From Halobacterium salinarum DSM 3754 (GTDB lineage: Archaea > Halobacteriota > Halobacteria > Halobacteriales > Halobacteriaceae), in assembly GCF_008124605.1 (NCBI RefSeq), contig NZ_VRYN01000001.1, positions 546,772-610,771 of the forward strand: a stretch of DNA of 64,000 bases, given 5' to 3'. Position numbers and translations under genes: made by a program. The notes beneath the pieces were generated by a model, which worked only from the letters and a program-made list of their open reading frames with translations, made no database searches and was not told the origin of the DNA. This document shows positions 7,678 to 15,603 of the stretch, one piece after another. Positions within the stretch are counted from its first letter, which is position 1. Every line of letters starts with the position of its first letter.

Positions 7678-8262
7678 GAAACGCGCGCGATCGTCGGAAC
7701 CGTCTGATTTCGTCTGCCAGCGGCTGTGAACGTGCTTGAGCGAGATAGAGCAAGCGCAGCAAAAACGACAGCGTCGCTAATAACCGCACGTATGACAGAA
7801 CCGCGGAACCGTTCGCTTACGAACGCGAGGAACGGACCAACTCTGTTCGGGAGACTGGTGAGAGAACAACGAGCAGAGTGCGCTCGATACCGCAGACCAT
7901 ATCTTTGATGCGCGAGCGGATCAAATTGATGACTGAATTAACAAGGGTAGAGGCGTCATTTTCGGGTGTCGGGATTCCGAAACGAAAGTAGGGAACTAGA
8001 ATTTTTTACTCGTATGCCATCAGAGAAAACTCTCGATATTATCGCCACCCTGAGTGTATTGGGGATGGCAGCTACGTGGGCGTTGCAGGGGAAAGAATTC
8101 CTCTCAGCAGTAGTGATAGGTCCGATTATCTTATACCACATTATACGTAAATTTCGGACTCAGGGTTCTGATGAGTGAGCGACACGATCCCCAATTAGGA
8201 CATCATAACTGGATTCGCGGCCGAGAGTAGGGGATTGGCTGAAACGTCTCGGATAGCCCCCG
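7678..8262 (+). repeat. Tandem repeat unit, copy 2
   Basis: Second unit of the 584-base direct repeat. Order and spacing are the same as in copy 1, including the conserved upstream block (7712-8013), the small gene and the tail. The non-coding or doubtful-coding upstream block is better conserved than the membrane protein gene. Confidence 0.9.
8014..8178 (+). CDS. Small membrane protein, repeat copy 2
   Basis: 54 residues starting MPSEKTLDIIATLSV, with hydrophobic segments at about 8-24 and 30-45 and a basic tail (IIRKFRTQGSDE). It is the same length as its paralogue at 7429-7593. An in-frame upstream ATG at 7966 would add 16 residues, but the paralogue has no equivalent open start, so 8014 is preferred. 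No family recognised. Protein identity with the paralogue is high at both ends and low in the second helix. Confidence 0.6.
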   Translation: MPSEKTLDIIATLSVLGMAATWALQGKEFLSAVVIGPIILYHIIRKFRTQGSDE

Positions 8263-8300
8263 GAAAACGTACCTGATCGTCGGAACCTGATGATTGCGTC
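8263..8300 (+). repeat. Partial third copy of the repeat-unit opening
   Basis: This stretch (GAAAACGTACCTGATCGTCGG and the following CTGATGATTGCGTCT) matches the first 38 bases of copy 1 with a few changes. It marks the right end of the tandem array, directly before the stop of the beta-propeller gene. Confidence 0.75.
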
Positions 8301-8307
8301 TCGACCC

Positions 8308-9165
8308 TCACCGGTCGGGAGTGTGCCCGACGACCGTGACGGCGGCGGCGTCGGGCAGCCCGAGGCTGCGGTGGCGGGCGTCGCCGTCGCCGTCCACGAC
8401 GATCAGCGTCCCGGCTGCGGTGAGCAGGATCGTCGTGTCGACGGCGTACGTGGCGTCGACGACGCGGGCGGCGTCCGAGGGCGCGATGTCGCGACAGGGC
8501 TGCCATGCGTCGGTGCGGTGTTCGAAGCAGGCTTCGGGGGTGGCGGCGTGGGCGACGCCGGTCGCGCCCGGCGCGGCGGAGGCGGGGTCGGCGGCGACCG
8601 TGCGGAACGCCCCGGTGGCGGCTTCCCGCCAGCCGTTGCCCAGCGCGAACAACCCCTCGCTGGTGGCCGCGTGTGGCACGCCCGGGGCGGACACGTCGTA
8701 TGCGTCGTCCAGGCCGGCGTCGGCGAGACCGGCGTCGGTGAGCCGGTGGACGCCGTCGGTGGCGGCCACGAGGTCGGCGTCGAGCGCGCGAACGGTGGCG
8801 TCCGTGAGGACCGCGCGGTCGGTCCACGCGCCGGCGTCGGGGTCGTACTGGGCGATCCGGCCGTCCTCGTCGGCCGCCAGGACGGTGCCGTCGAAGCCGG
8901 TGACCGCGACGGCGGCGGGGAACCCGATGTCGGCGAACGAACTGTCCGGCGGTGCCGTCGACAGCACCACGCCGTCGGCGGTGGCGGCGGCCACGCCGAG
9001 CCGGGTGGCGGCGACGTCGCGGGCGTCACACCGGTGTTCGAGCGCGAACTCGCCGACAGTGCTGGCGCCGATGTGGGCCGCGGTGATGCCGAGGCCGGCG
9101 GCGATGTACGCCACGTGGGCGTCGGTGTCCTCGACGAACACGTGGTCGTCGCGAATGGCGGGCAT
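8308..9165 (-). CDS. Haloarchaeal beta-propeller-like protein of unknown function
   Basis: 285 residues, acidic, without signal peptide or membrane helices. The sequence is built of weak repeats of about 40-45 residues, each with a hydrophobic strand followed by AADEDGRI- or AATDGVHRL-like turns (for example VLAADEDGRIAQYDPDAGAW). This is the usual look of beta-propeller blades. It resembles the haloarchaeal family named after HVO_0234, an assignment made from memory and not verified. A TATA-like CACTTAG at about 9189-9196 lies 26 bases before the ATG, which fits a leaderless message. Role unknown; it could be a protein-interaction scaffold. Confidence 0.7.
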   Translation of the reverse strand: MPAIRDDHVFVEDTDAHVAYIAAGLGITAAHIGASTVGEFALEHRCDARDVAATRLGVAAATADGVVLSTAPPDSSFADIGFPAAVAVTGFDGTVLAADEDGRIAQYDPDAGAWTDRAVLTDATVRALDADLVAATDGVHRLTDAGLADAGLDDAYDVSAPGVPHAATSEGLFALGNGWREAATGAFRTVAADPASAAPGATGVAHAATPEACFEHRTDAWQPCRDIAPSDAARVVDATYAVDTTILLTAAGTLIVVDGDGDARHRSLGLPDAAAVTVVGHTPDR

Positions 9166-9246
9166 GCGTACAGCCGGGGTGGCTGCACGCTAAGTGGTTG
9201 CGGTTCTCTCGAAAGCGCTTTGCAAGCCCGGGGGGACTACTGACGT

Positions 9247-9699
9247 ATGCGACGACGAACAGTGCTTGTGGGCGTCACCGGCGCGCTGTTCGGGGTGGGC
9301 GGCGGCTGTCTGACGATGGGAGCCGACGAGACCGCTCGCGTCCGCGCGAAGCGCCCGTCGGAGTCCGCTGGGGACGGTGAGACACACGTGTGCACGCTCT
9401 CGGAGGCGTTCGTGACCAACCACCAACCCCTGGAGCGCGTGGCGTCGGCGACGGTGGAGAACGCACCCCGCGGCGAGTGGGTGACCGAGGACGTCACCCG
9501 GGAGGCCGGCGACGCGCTCGCCGACGACCTCCGGGAGCACTGTGATGCCACGGAGGGGCCCTACCGCTACCAGGACACGACGCTGGTCGTGGAGGTTCGC
9601 GTGCTCGACGGCGACGGGAACGTGGGTGACCCGCTGTTCCCCGTGAACGTGACGCGTTCGGAAGCGATTAGAGGCGGCCGCACGCAGGAGGATGCATGA
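9247..9699 (+). CDS. Putative Tat-dependent lipoprotein
   Basis: 150 residues. The N-terminus reads MRRRTVLVGVTGALFGVGGG-Cys: a double-arginine motif, a hydrophobic stretch and a lipobox-like GGGC (Cys21). In haloarchaea this marks a lipid-anchored, Tat-exported surface protein. The mature part is acidic and has two further Cys (about 50 and 98) that could form a disulfide. No enzyme family recognised. Its stop overlaps the start of the phosphosugar mutase (ATGA at 9696-9699), so the genes are translationally coupled, although a link in function is not evident. Confidence 0.7.
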   Translation: MRRRTVLVGVTGALFGVGGGCLTMGADETARVRAKRPSESAGDGETHVCTLSEAFVTNHQPLERVASATVENAPRGEWVTEDVTREAGDALADDLREHCDATEGPYRYQDTTLVVEVRVLDGDGNVGDPLFPVNVTRSEAIRGGRTQEDA

Positions 9700-11063
9700 A
9701 CGTCTTCGGGTCGAGCGGAACGCGGGGCGTGGCCAACGAGGAGCTCACACCGGGGTTCGTGTTGCGCGTCGCGAAGGCGGCCGGCTCGGTGTGGCGCGCC
9801 GACCGCGTCGCGGTCGCACGGGACACCCGAACCACCGGCCGCATGCTCGAAAACGCGGCCGTCGCGGGCCTCCAGAGCATCGGCGTGGACGTCGACCGGC
9901 TCGGGGTGGTTCCGACGCCGGCCACGCAAGCGTACGCGGAGCGCGCCGGCGTCCCGGCGGTGATGGTGACCGCGAGTCACAACCCCAGCCAGTACAACGG
10001 CGTCAAGCTCGTCGGCAGCGACGGCGTCGAGCTGGCGGTTGCCGACCTGGAGCGCGTGGAGCGCGCGTTCACCACCGAGCAGTTCGACAACGCCGCCTGG
10101 GACGGTGTGGGAGCCGACCGGGAGGTGGCGTCCGCGGGCCGCGACTACCGCGCACAGCTGTCCGACGCCGTCGACCGGGCGGCGATCGCGGCCGCCGACC
10201 TGACGGTCGCCCTGGACCCGGGCCACGGCGCGGGCGCGCTCACCAGCCCGACGTTCTACCGCGAGCTCGGGTGTGACGTCGTCACCGTGAACGCCCAGCC
10301 GGACGGCCACTTCCCCGGCCGGGAGCCCGAGCCGGTGCGCGAACACCTCGGCGACCTCGGCGCACTCGTGCGCGCGGCCGACGCCGACGTGGGGATCGCC
10401 CACGACGGCGACGCCGACCGTGCCATCTTCGTCGACGAGACCGGCGAGTACATCGAGGGCGACGCCACGCTCGCGGCGCTTGCGGAGGCCGAGCTCGACG
10501 CCGGCGACACCACGGTGTCCGCGGTGAACGTCAGCCAGCGCCTCGTGGACGTCTGCGACCGCACTGGAGCGACGCTTGAGCTCACGCCCATCGGCTCCAC
10601 GCAGATCATGACCCGGATCCGCGAGCTGGAAGCCGAGGGCGACCACGTCCCGGTGGCCGGCGAGGGTAACGGCGGGATCATCTTCCCGGAGTACCGCATG
10701 ACCCGCGACGGCGCGTACACTGGCGCACGGTTCCTCGAACTGCTGGCCGACGGCACGCCCGCAAGCGAGGTCGTCGCGCCGTACGACGACTACCACAACG
10801 TCCGCGTGAACGTCGACTACGACACGGAAGCACAACGGGGGGCGCTCCTCGACGCGGCGGAGGCGCGCGCGCTGGACGCGGACGCCGACCGCACCACCAT
10901 CGACGGCTACCGGCTGGACTACGGCGACGCCTGGGTGCTCGTGCGGCCGTCGGGCACGGAGCCGGTCGTCCGCATCTACGCGGAGTCCACCGACCACGAG
11001 CGGGCCGAATCCCTCGCGGAGGCGTTCGCCGCGGATCTGCGCGCGGCGCGGGCCGACGCCTAG
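9696..11063 (+). CDS. glmM: Phosphoglucosamine mutase / phosphomannomutase family
   Basis: 455 residues, alpha-D-phosphohexomutase fold. Motifs in order: active serine loop TASHNPSQYNGVKL (Ser at about residue 94), metal loop DGDADRAIF (about 237-245), the sugar-binding loop GEGNGGIIFPEYR (about 322-334), and the C-terminal phosphate site RPSGTEPVVRIYAE (about 417-430). Members interconvert the 1- and 6-phosphates of glucosamine, mannose or glucose for cell-surface glycan and nucleotide sugar synthesis; sequence alone does not fix the sugar. Translation is coupled to the preceding lipoprotein. It ends tail to tail with the next gene, sharing CTAG. Confidence 0.88.
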   Translation: MNVFGSSGTRGVANEELTPGFVLRVAKAAGSVWRADRVAVARDTRTTGRMLENAAVAGLQSIGVDVDRLGVVPTPATQAYAERAGVPAVMVTASHNPSQYNGVKLVGSDGVELAVADLERVERAFTTEQFDNAAWDGVGADREVASAGRDYRAQLSDAVDRAAIAAADLTVALDPGHGAGALTSPTFYRELGCDVVTVNAQPDGHFPGREPEPVREHLGDLGALVRAADADVGIAHDGDADRAIFVDETGEYIEGDATLAALAEAELDAGDTTVSAVNVSQRLVDVCDRTGATLELTPIGSTQIMTRIRELEAEGDHVPVAGEGNGGIIFPEYRMTRDGAYTGARFLELLADGTPASEVVAPYDDYHNVRVNVDYDTEAQRGALLDAAEARALDADADRTTIDGYRLDYGDAWVLVRPSGTEPVVRIYAESTDHERAESLAEAFAADLRAARADA

Positions 11064-12193
11064 TACTCGTCGAGCGCGTCACGCAAGCGCTGTTCGCGGG
11101 CTCGCGCCCGCTGAAGGTCGTCGGCGACGCCGGCCGCGATGCGCTGTTTCTCGTCGGCGGTCAGCTCGTGGGTCGCGACGGCGGCGTCCCGCAGACGGTC
11201 GTAGTCGTCGCCGCGCACCCGCCGCCGGACCGCGTGCAGCGGTTCGAGGACGTCGTCGCCGGCGAACCGCGCGACGACCGACACCAGTTCATCGAGCCGG
11301 TACTGGAGCGCCGCGGCGGGCGCGGGCGGCCACCCCACGAGGAGTGGGTCGGCGTCGAGGCGTTCGAGGTACGTGCGGTTCCCGCCGACGGCGCGCTTCA
11401 GCGTGCGCGGCGCGGCGACGTAGTGGTCCAGCTTCGACGGCGAGTAGCCGGCGTACTCGAGCAACTGGGGGATCGGCTCCGTGCCGGCCGCGCGGTCGGC
11501 GACGAAGTCAGCGAGCCCCTCGGGCGCGGGCTCGAACCCCACGAGCGGGTAGGCCTCGGTGGTCCGGACGAACGCGATGACCTCGCGGGCGGGCGCGTCG
11601 CGGCGGAACGACTCGAACGCCGACCGGACGGCGTCGTCGTAGGCGTCGATGGGCTGGCGGAGGGTCTCGACGGGCGCGTCGAGGTCGGCGTTCCCAAGCC
11701 GTTGGAGGCGCTCCAGTTCGGCGACCGTGTCGGCGGCGGCGTCGGCGGCGTCGGCCACCCGCGAGCGCGCCGCCCGGTAGTCGTCGTGGGCGTCGGCGCG
11801 GTCGTCGAGGTGGCCGACGAGGTCGCGGGCGTCCTGGAGGCGACGCCGCGCCGTCGCGAAGTCGTCGGCGGACAGGCGGCGCTTCTTGAACAGTTCCAGC
11901 AGCGACTCGAAGGTGTCGCGCTCGGGCAGGTCGTCGTCGAACCCGTCGACGAGCGCGACGAGGTCGTCCTGGAAGTCCAGATACGACTGGAAATCACCGG
12001 TGCCGGTGGCGTCGCCCTCGTACTGGTCGAACAGCCGGTTGAGATCCGCCAGCGCGGTTCGGAGCGCTCGAAGCCGATCAACGCCGTACGTTTCGACGGC
12101 GGCGTCGGCGTCGGCGGCCGCGTCGGCGGCGTCCCGGAGCGCACCGACCAGCGCGTCTGGATCCGCCTCCGGTGCGGGCTGCGCGTCGGACAT
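11060..12193 (-). CDS. Haloarchaeal coiled-coil protein of unknown function
   Basis: 377 residues, acidic and almost entirely helical, with long heptad-like stretches (about 75-185 and 330-377). A middle segment is less repetitive and contains conserved-looking elements such as VGFEPAPEGL and LEYAGYSPSKLDHY (about 225-275). It resembles a haloarchaea-specific family of unknown function (DUF7118-like, from memory). It lies downstream of trpS1 on the same strand with a 51-base gap and has its own TATA-like CCTATCC at about 12213-12222. It could be a structural or chromosome-associated protein, but nothing in the sequence shows this directly. Confidence 0.7.
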   Translation of the reverse strand: MSDAQPAPEADPDALVGALRDAADAAADADAAVETYGVDRLRALRTALADLNRLFDQYEGDATGTGDFQSYLDFQDDLVALVDGFDDDLPERDTFESLLELFKKRRLSADDFATARRRLQDARDLVGHLDDRADAHDDYRAARSRVADAADAAADTVAELERLQRLGNADLDAPVETLRQPIDAYDDAVRSAFESFRRDAPAREVIAFVRTTEAYPLVGFEPAPEGLADFVADRAAGTEPIPQLLEYAGYSPSKLDHYVAAPRTLKRAVGGNRTYLERLDADPLLVGWPPAPAAALQYRLDELVSVVARFAGDDVLEPLHAVRRRVRGDDYDRLRDAAVATHELTADEKQRIAAGVADDLQRARAREQRLRDALDEY

Positions 12194-12244
12194 ACGCGAC
12201 AGAACGAGTGACCGCGGGATAGGCCTTCTGTCACCCCACCCGGA

Positions 12245-13786
12245 CTACACGCGCGCCGAGTCCAGATCGATGTCCAGCTCCGCGAGCACGTCACGGGCCG
12301 CCTCGCGGTTTTCCTGGTGGGTTTCGAGGAACTGTGCCATCAGGTCGGCGGCCTGCTCCTTGCAGCCGCCACAGAGCCGGTCGCCGTTGGCGCACTCGGC
12401 GTAGACCTCCTCCGCGAGGGCGTCGTCATCGCCCGCGAGCAGGTAGGCGTACAGCTCGTACACCGGGCAGTCGTCGGGCTCGCCGCCGCGCTCGCGCTGC
12501 TCGGCGGCGGTGTCGCGGCCGCCGGTGGTGGCGGCGGCGACCTTGTCGGCACCCGTCTCGGGGTCGTCGAGCAGGCTGATGTGGCTGGCCGGCTCCGAGG
12601 ACGACATCTTCCCGCCGGTCAGCCCCGTCATGAAGCGGTGGTAGACCGACGACGGCGGCACGAACCCGTAGCCGCCGTGGTCGACCTCGACGGCGAGCGC
12701 GAGGTCCCTGGCGGTCTCGGCGGACAGCTCGAAGGCGTCGACGTGCCCCTCGAAGACGCGCTTCTCGCCGGCGATCTCGTCGATGAGCGCCGTGAACGCC
12801 TCGTCGGTGGCCTGCCGGTCGAAGAACCGAACCCGGGGACGCAGCGGCTCCATGCCCGCGTTCTCCAGTTTCTGAACCACCGATTCGGCGGTGGCCGCGT
12901 CGACGCCGTCGGCGGCCGCGGGCTCGGCCGCGAGCCAGTCAGCGGCCTCCGTACACCGGGGCTGGTCGGTGTCCGCGGCGTACTGGCTGCGGGCGTCGTA
13001 GGCGGCGCGGACGAGCGGGCGCTCGTCGTCGTCGAACGCCACGCTGGCGAACGCCTCGGTGACCTTGAAGTAGCGCGTACGCTCGGCGAGGTCGCGGGCG
13101 AACCGCACGTGGGGGTCCTGGTCCGGGCCGACCGGGATGACCGTCGGTTTCGGCGCGTCGAGTTGCGGGTAGAGGATGTCGGCCATCTGCGTGACGACGC
13201 TTTGCATGTGGGACACGTCGGTGTCGCCGCCGAACCCGTAGATGGCTTCGAACTCCGAGGTGTTGGCTTCGATGCCGAGCTCGAACGCGAGGTCCTGGAG
13301 TTCGCGGTTCGTGGACTGGCGGTAGAGCTCGCCCTCGTCGGCGTCGAAGCCGAGCGCGAGCAGGCTCAGCAGGTAGTCCTCGGCGTGCTCGTCGATCTCC
13401 GCCCAGTCCAAGCCCCGCGCCGAGTGCGCCTCCAGGTCGGCGATGAGCGCGTACGCGTCCCCGCCCTGTTGTTGGTGCCAGATGAGCTCGTCGAACACCA
13501 TCTTGTGGCCGATGTGTGGGTCCCCGGTGGGCATGAACCCGGACAGCGCCGCGAACGGCTCGTCGTTGCGCATCGCCGCCGCCACCCGGCGGTAGTCGCG
13601 GTGTCCGAAGATGATCGCGCGCCGCATCAGCGAGTGGGGTGTGGGCACGCCGTCGAGGACGTCCTCGAAGGCTTCGATGCCGAACTCGTCGAAGAGCGCG
13701 CGGTAGTCCGAGATGGTTGCCGACCCCCAGGGGTCGAGTGCAACGTCGTCAGCACCGGCCGTGTCGTCTGTGTCGTCGGATGTCAT
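12245..13786 (-). CDS. trpS1: Tryptophanyl-tRNA synthetase, archaeal type (TrpRS 1)
   Basis: 513 residues, class I synthetase charging tRNA-Trp. The signature HIGH appears as GDPHIGHK (about residues 87-94) and KMSKS as KMSSSEP (about 395-401). The VGPDQDPHVRFARDLAERT segment is the tryptophan and ATP site region of archaeal/eukaryotic TrpRS. The long acidic insert is haloarchaeal, and the C-terminal helical part contains ECANGDRLCGGC, a possible metal site. The start ATG overlaps the stop of endA, giving an endA-trpS operon. A second, shorter TrpRS lies at 35204-36346. Confidence 0.95.
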   Translation of the reverse strand: MTSDDTDDTAGADDVALDPWGSATISDYRALFDEFGIEAFEDVLDGVPTPHSLMRRAIIFGHRDYRRVAAAMRNDEPFAALSGFMPTGDPHIGHKMVFDELIWHQQQGGDAYALIADLEAHSARGLDWAEIDEHAEDYLLSLLALGFDADEGELYRQSTNRELQDLAFELGIEANTSEFEAIYGFGGDTDVSHMQSVVTQMADILYPQLDAPKPTVIPVGPDQDPHVRFARDLAERTRYFKVTEAFASVAFDDDERPLVRAAYDARSQYAADTDQPRCTEAADWLAAEPAAADGVDAATAESVVQKLENAGMEPLRPRVRFFDRQATDEAFTALIDEIAGEKRVFEGHVDAFELSAETARDLALAVEVDHGGYGFVPPSSVYHRFMTGLTGGKMSSSEPASHISLLDDPETGADKVAAATTGGRDTAAEQRERGGEPDDCPVYELYAYLLAGDDDALAEEVYAECANGDRLCGGCKEQAADLMAQFLETHQENREAARDVLAELDIDLDSARV

Positions 13787-14814
13787 GGCGTCAATCGACT
13801 CACCGAAAGCCAGCGAATCGTGTCGTCTGTGTCGTCGGTAGCCGCAAAAACCATTCGCTTGCGGACGCCGTGGGCCAGTCGCACGTCGAGCGAGAGGTCC
13901 CCCGGGGAGAACACGTGGGTGTCGGTGATCACGCGCACCAGCAGCTCCGAGTGCCCGAGGTCGTCGACCGACGACACCGCCGAGTACACGCGGAAGTCGG
14001 CGCCGAACTTGAATCCGGTTTTCGGGACCGCGCCGGCGTCACGGAGCGCGCGATAGACGGCCAGCCGGCAGTCGAAATGCTCGCCCTCACCGAGCCGCCC
14101 GCGGGCACGAACGTCGTCGATGGTGGCGTCGGTGAGCCTCAACACGCCGGCGTCGATGAGGTACGCCGCCTCCACGAGCGACAACTGGAGGGCGTCGTGG
14201 TCGGCGGCGCGCCCGCCGAGGGGCTGGCCGTAGAAGCCGGCGTTGTGCAGGCGCTGTGGGGGCTCCCAGACGAGCACGCGGTCGTCCAACAACACCCCCG
14301 GGACATCGGTGGGGCGGTCAAGCGTCGTCTCCCCGGTGGGGGTTTCGGGGGCGATGTCGAGGTAGGTGATCTCGCTTTCCTCGTCGACGACCGCCAGCAC
14401 CGACTCCGAGAGCCCGTCGACGGGGAGGGTCGTGCGCTCGTCGACCACGCGCACCCGGTGTTTCACGACGCCGTCGCGGCGCGTGTTCCCGCGCGGGAAC
14501 ACCACGAAATCGCCGTCGCCGGGGTCGCGCCACCACGGGTCGCGGTCCGGCACCAGGTAGAACCCCCGATCCCGGAGGTCGACGTAGACCAGAAACCGGG
14601 CGGCGAACCCCGCCTCGCGGTCCGTGAGAAACGCCCGAAACCCCATGCCGTCGACGGAATCGAGGTCGCCACGGAACAGGAGGTGGGCGGCCTCCACGAG
14701 CGACACCGCGATGTCGTTGCCGCCCAGCGGGTAGCCGTACCCGCGTGCGTCGTGGAATCGCTGGCGGGCGTCGCCACCGATATGCACTGTATCCCCGCGC
14801 AGATCGCCGTCCAT
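13783..14814 (-). CDS. endA: tRNA-splicing endonuclease, fused two-repeat form
   Basis: 343 residues, about twice the size of the homotetrameric archaeal enzyme, so it is the tandem-repeat alpha2 type. The C-terminal repeat keeps the catalytic triad: Tyr in DFRVYSA, His in GHSELLV and Lys in VRKRMVFA. The N-terminal repeat (about 1-160) has the fold pattern but lacks the His/Lys set and is probably structural. The enzyme cuts the bulge-helix-bulge at intron borders of pre-tRNA and pre-rRNA. Start chosen at ATG 14814 because CTTTGAG at about 14836-14843 is placed as a TATA box for a leaderless message; an upstream in-frame extension would be Cys- and Arg-rich and un-halophilic. It is followed directly by trpS1. 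Confidence 0.93.
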   Translation of the reverse strand: MDGDLRGDTVHIGGDARQRFHDARGYGYPLGGNDIAVSLVEAAHLLFRGDLDSVDGMGFRAFLTDREAGFAARFLVYVDLRDRGFYLVPDRDPWWRDPGDGDFVVFPRGNTRRDGVVKHRVRVVDERTTLPVDGLSESVLAVVDEESEITYLDIAPETPTGETTLDRPTDVPGVLLDDRVLVWEPPQRLHNAGFYGQPLGGRAADHDALQLSLVEAAYLIDAGVLRLTDATIDDVRARGRLGEGEHFDCRLAVYRALRDAGAVPKTGFKFGADFRVYSAVSSVDDLGHSELLVRVITDTHVFSPGDLSLDVRLAHGVRKRMVFAATDDTDDTIRWLSVSRLTP

Positions 14815-14836
14815 ACCCCACGGACACGGCCAGCAC

Positions 14837-15565
14837 TCAAAGCGACTGCGGTGCGCGCTCGCAGTCGCCGTCCAGACACCGAACGCCGGTGGCGGTCCTG
14901 ATCGCGGGCAACCCACACCCACAGTCGCCGGCGGTCGTCCCGTGGGGAAGCCGGAACCGCGCCCCGCAGGACTCGCAGGCGGCGTGCAGTCCGCGCTCGG
15001 ACGCCACCCCGAGCGCCGCCCCGCAGCGACACGTCCAGTCGATGGCGTCGGCGACCGCGGCCGCGATCGGCTCGCAGTCGCGGTCCACGCAGGCGGTCAC
15101 CGTCACGCCGCGCGCCACCCGGATCCGCGGCAGCCCGCAGGCCGCACACGCGTCGTCGACGACCGCCACGTCGCGCGGGATCGAATACTGGTCGCGGCAG
15201 TCCACACACACCACGCGGCCGCCGTCGCGGACGAACGCGCCGCCACACTCACAGCGCCCCACGGGCGGCCCCGCGGGCGACACCGGATAATGGGCGTCGC
15301 CGTGCTCGGTCGCGCTCTCGACGACGAGGCGCTCGTCGCCGTCGGCGGCGTCGATGCGGAACCCGCTGGCGTCGCGCGTGTACCGCACGACACCGGGCCT
15401 GGTGAGCCACGCCGCCGGCTGGTAGCCGTCGGCGTCGTGCACCAACACGGTGTCGTCGGGTTTCACCACGACCACCACGTCGCCGCGCAGCACGCGGTCG
15501 GTGGACGCGTCGTTCTCGTAGCGCACCGCACACTCCCCGGCCAGCACTCGGATGGCGTCCTGCAT
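14837..15565 (-). CDS. NucS-like N-terminal domain fused to four zinc ribbons
   Basis: 242 residues. Residues 1-60 resemble the DNA-binding N-terminal domain of endonuclease NucS (DUF91 family): GECAVRYENDAST, RGDVVVVVKPDDTVLVHD and YQPAAWLTRPG follow the same order. The RecB-like nuclease domain with its catalytic acids is absent. In its place from about residue 104 come four Cys4 ribbons (CECGG/CVDC, CAACG/CVDRDC, CRCGA/CESC, CGCG/CLDGDC), similar to topoisomerase C4 zinc fingers. Inference: a DNA-binding or adaptor protein without nuclease activity. A promoter-like GTTGAAACC at 15590-15598 fits a leaderless start. It is followed after 22 bases by endA. Confidence 0.75.
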   Translation of the reverse strand: MQDAIRVLAGECAVRYENDASTDRVLRGDVVVVVKPDDTVLVHDADGYQPAAWLTRPGVVRYTRDASGFRIDAADGDERLVVESATEHGDAHYPVSPAGPPVGRCECGGAFVRDGGRVVCVDCRDQYSIPRDVAVVDDACAACGLPRIRVARGVTVTACVDRDCEPIAAAVADAIDWTCRCGAALGVASERGLHAACESCGARFRLPHGTTAGDCGCGLPAIRTATGVRCLDGDCERAPQSL

Positions 15566-15603
15566 GCGTGTGGGTGGCCGCGGTCTCCGGTTTCAACCCT
15601 CGG

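Noticed and set aside
6901-8307. Insertion sequence or transposon in the AT-rich gap
   Set aside because: No transposase-like frame, no terminal inverted repeats and no target duplication seen; the direct repeats are better explained by tandem duplication.
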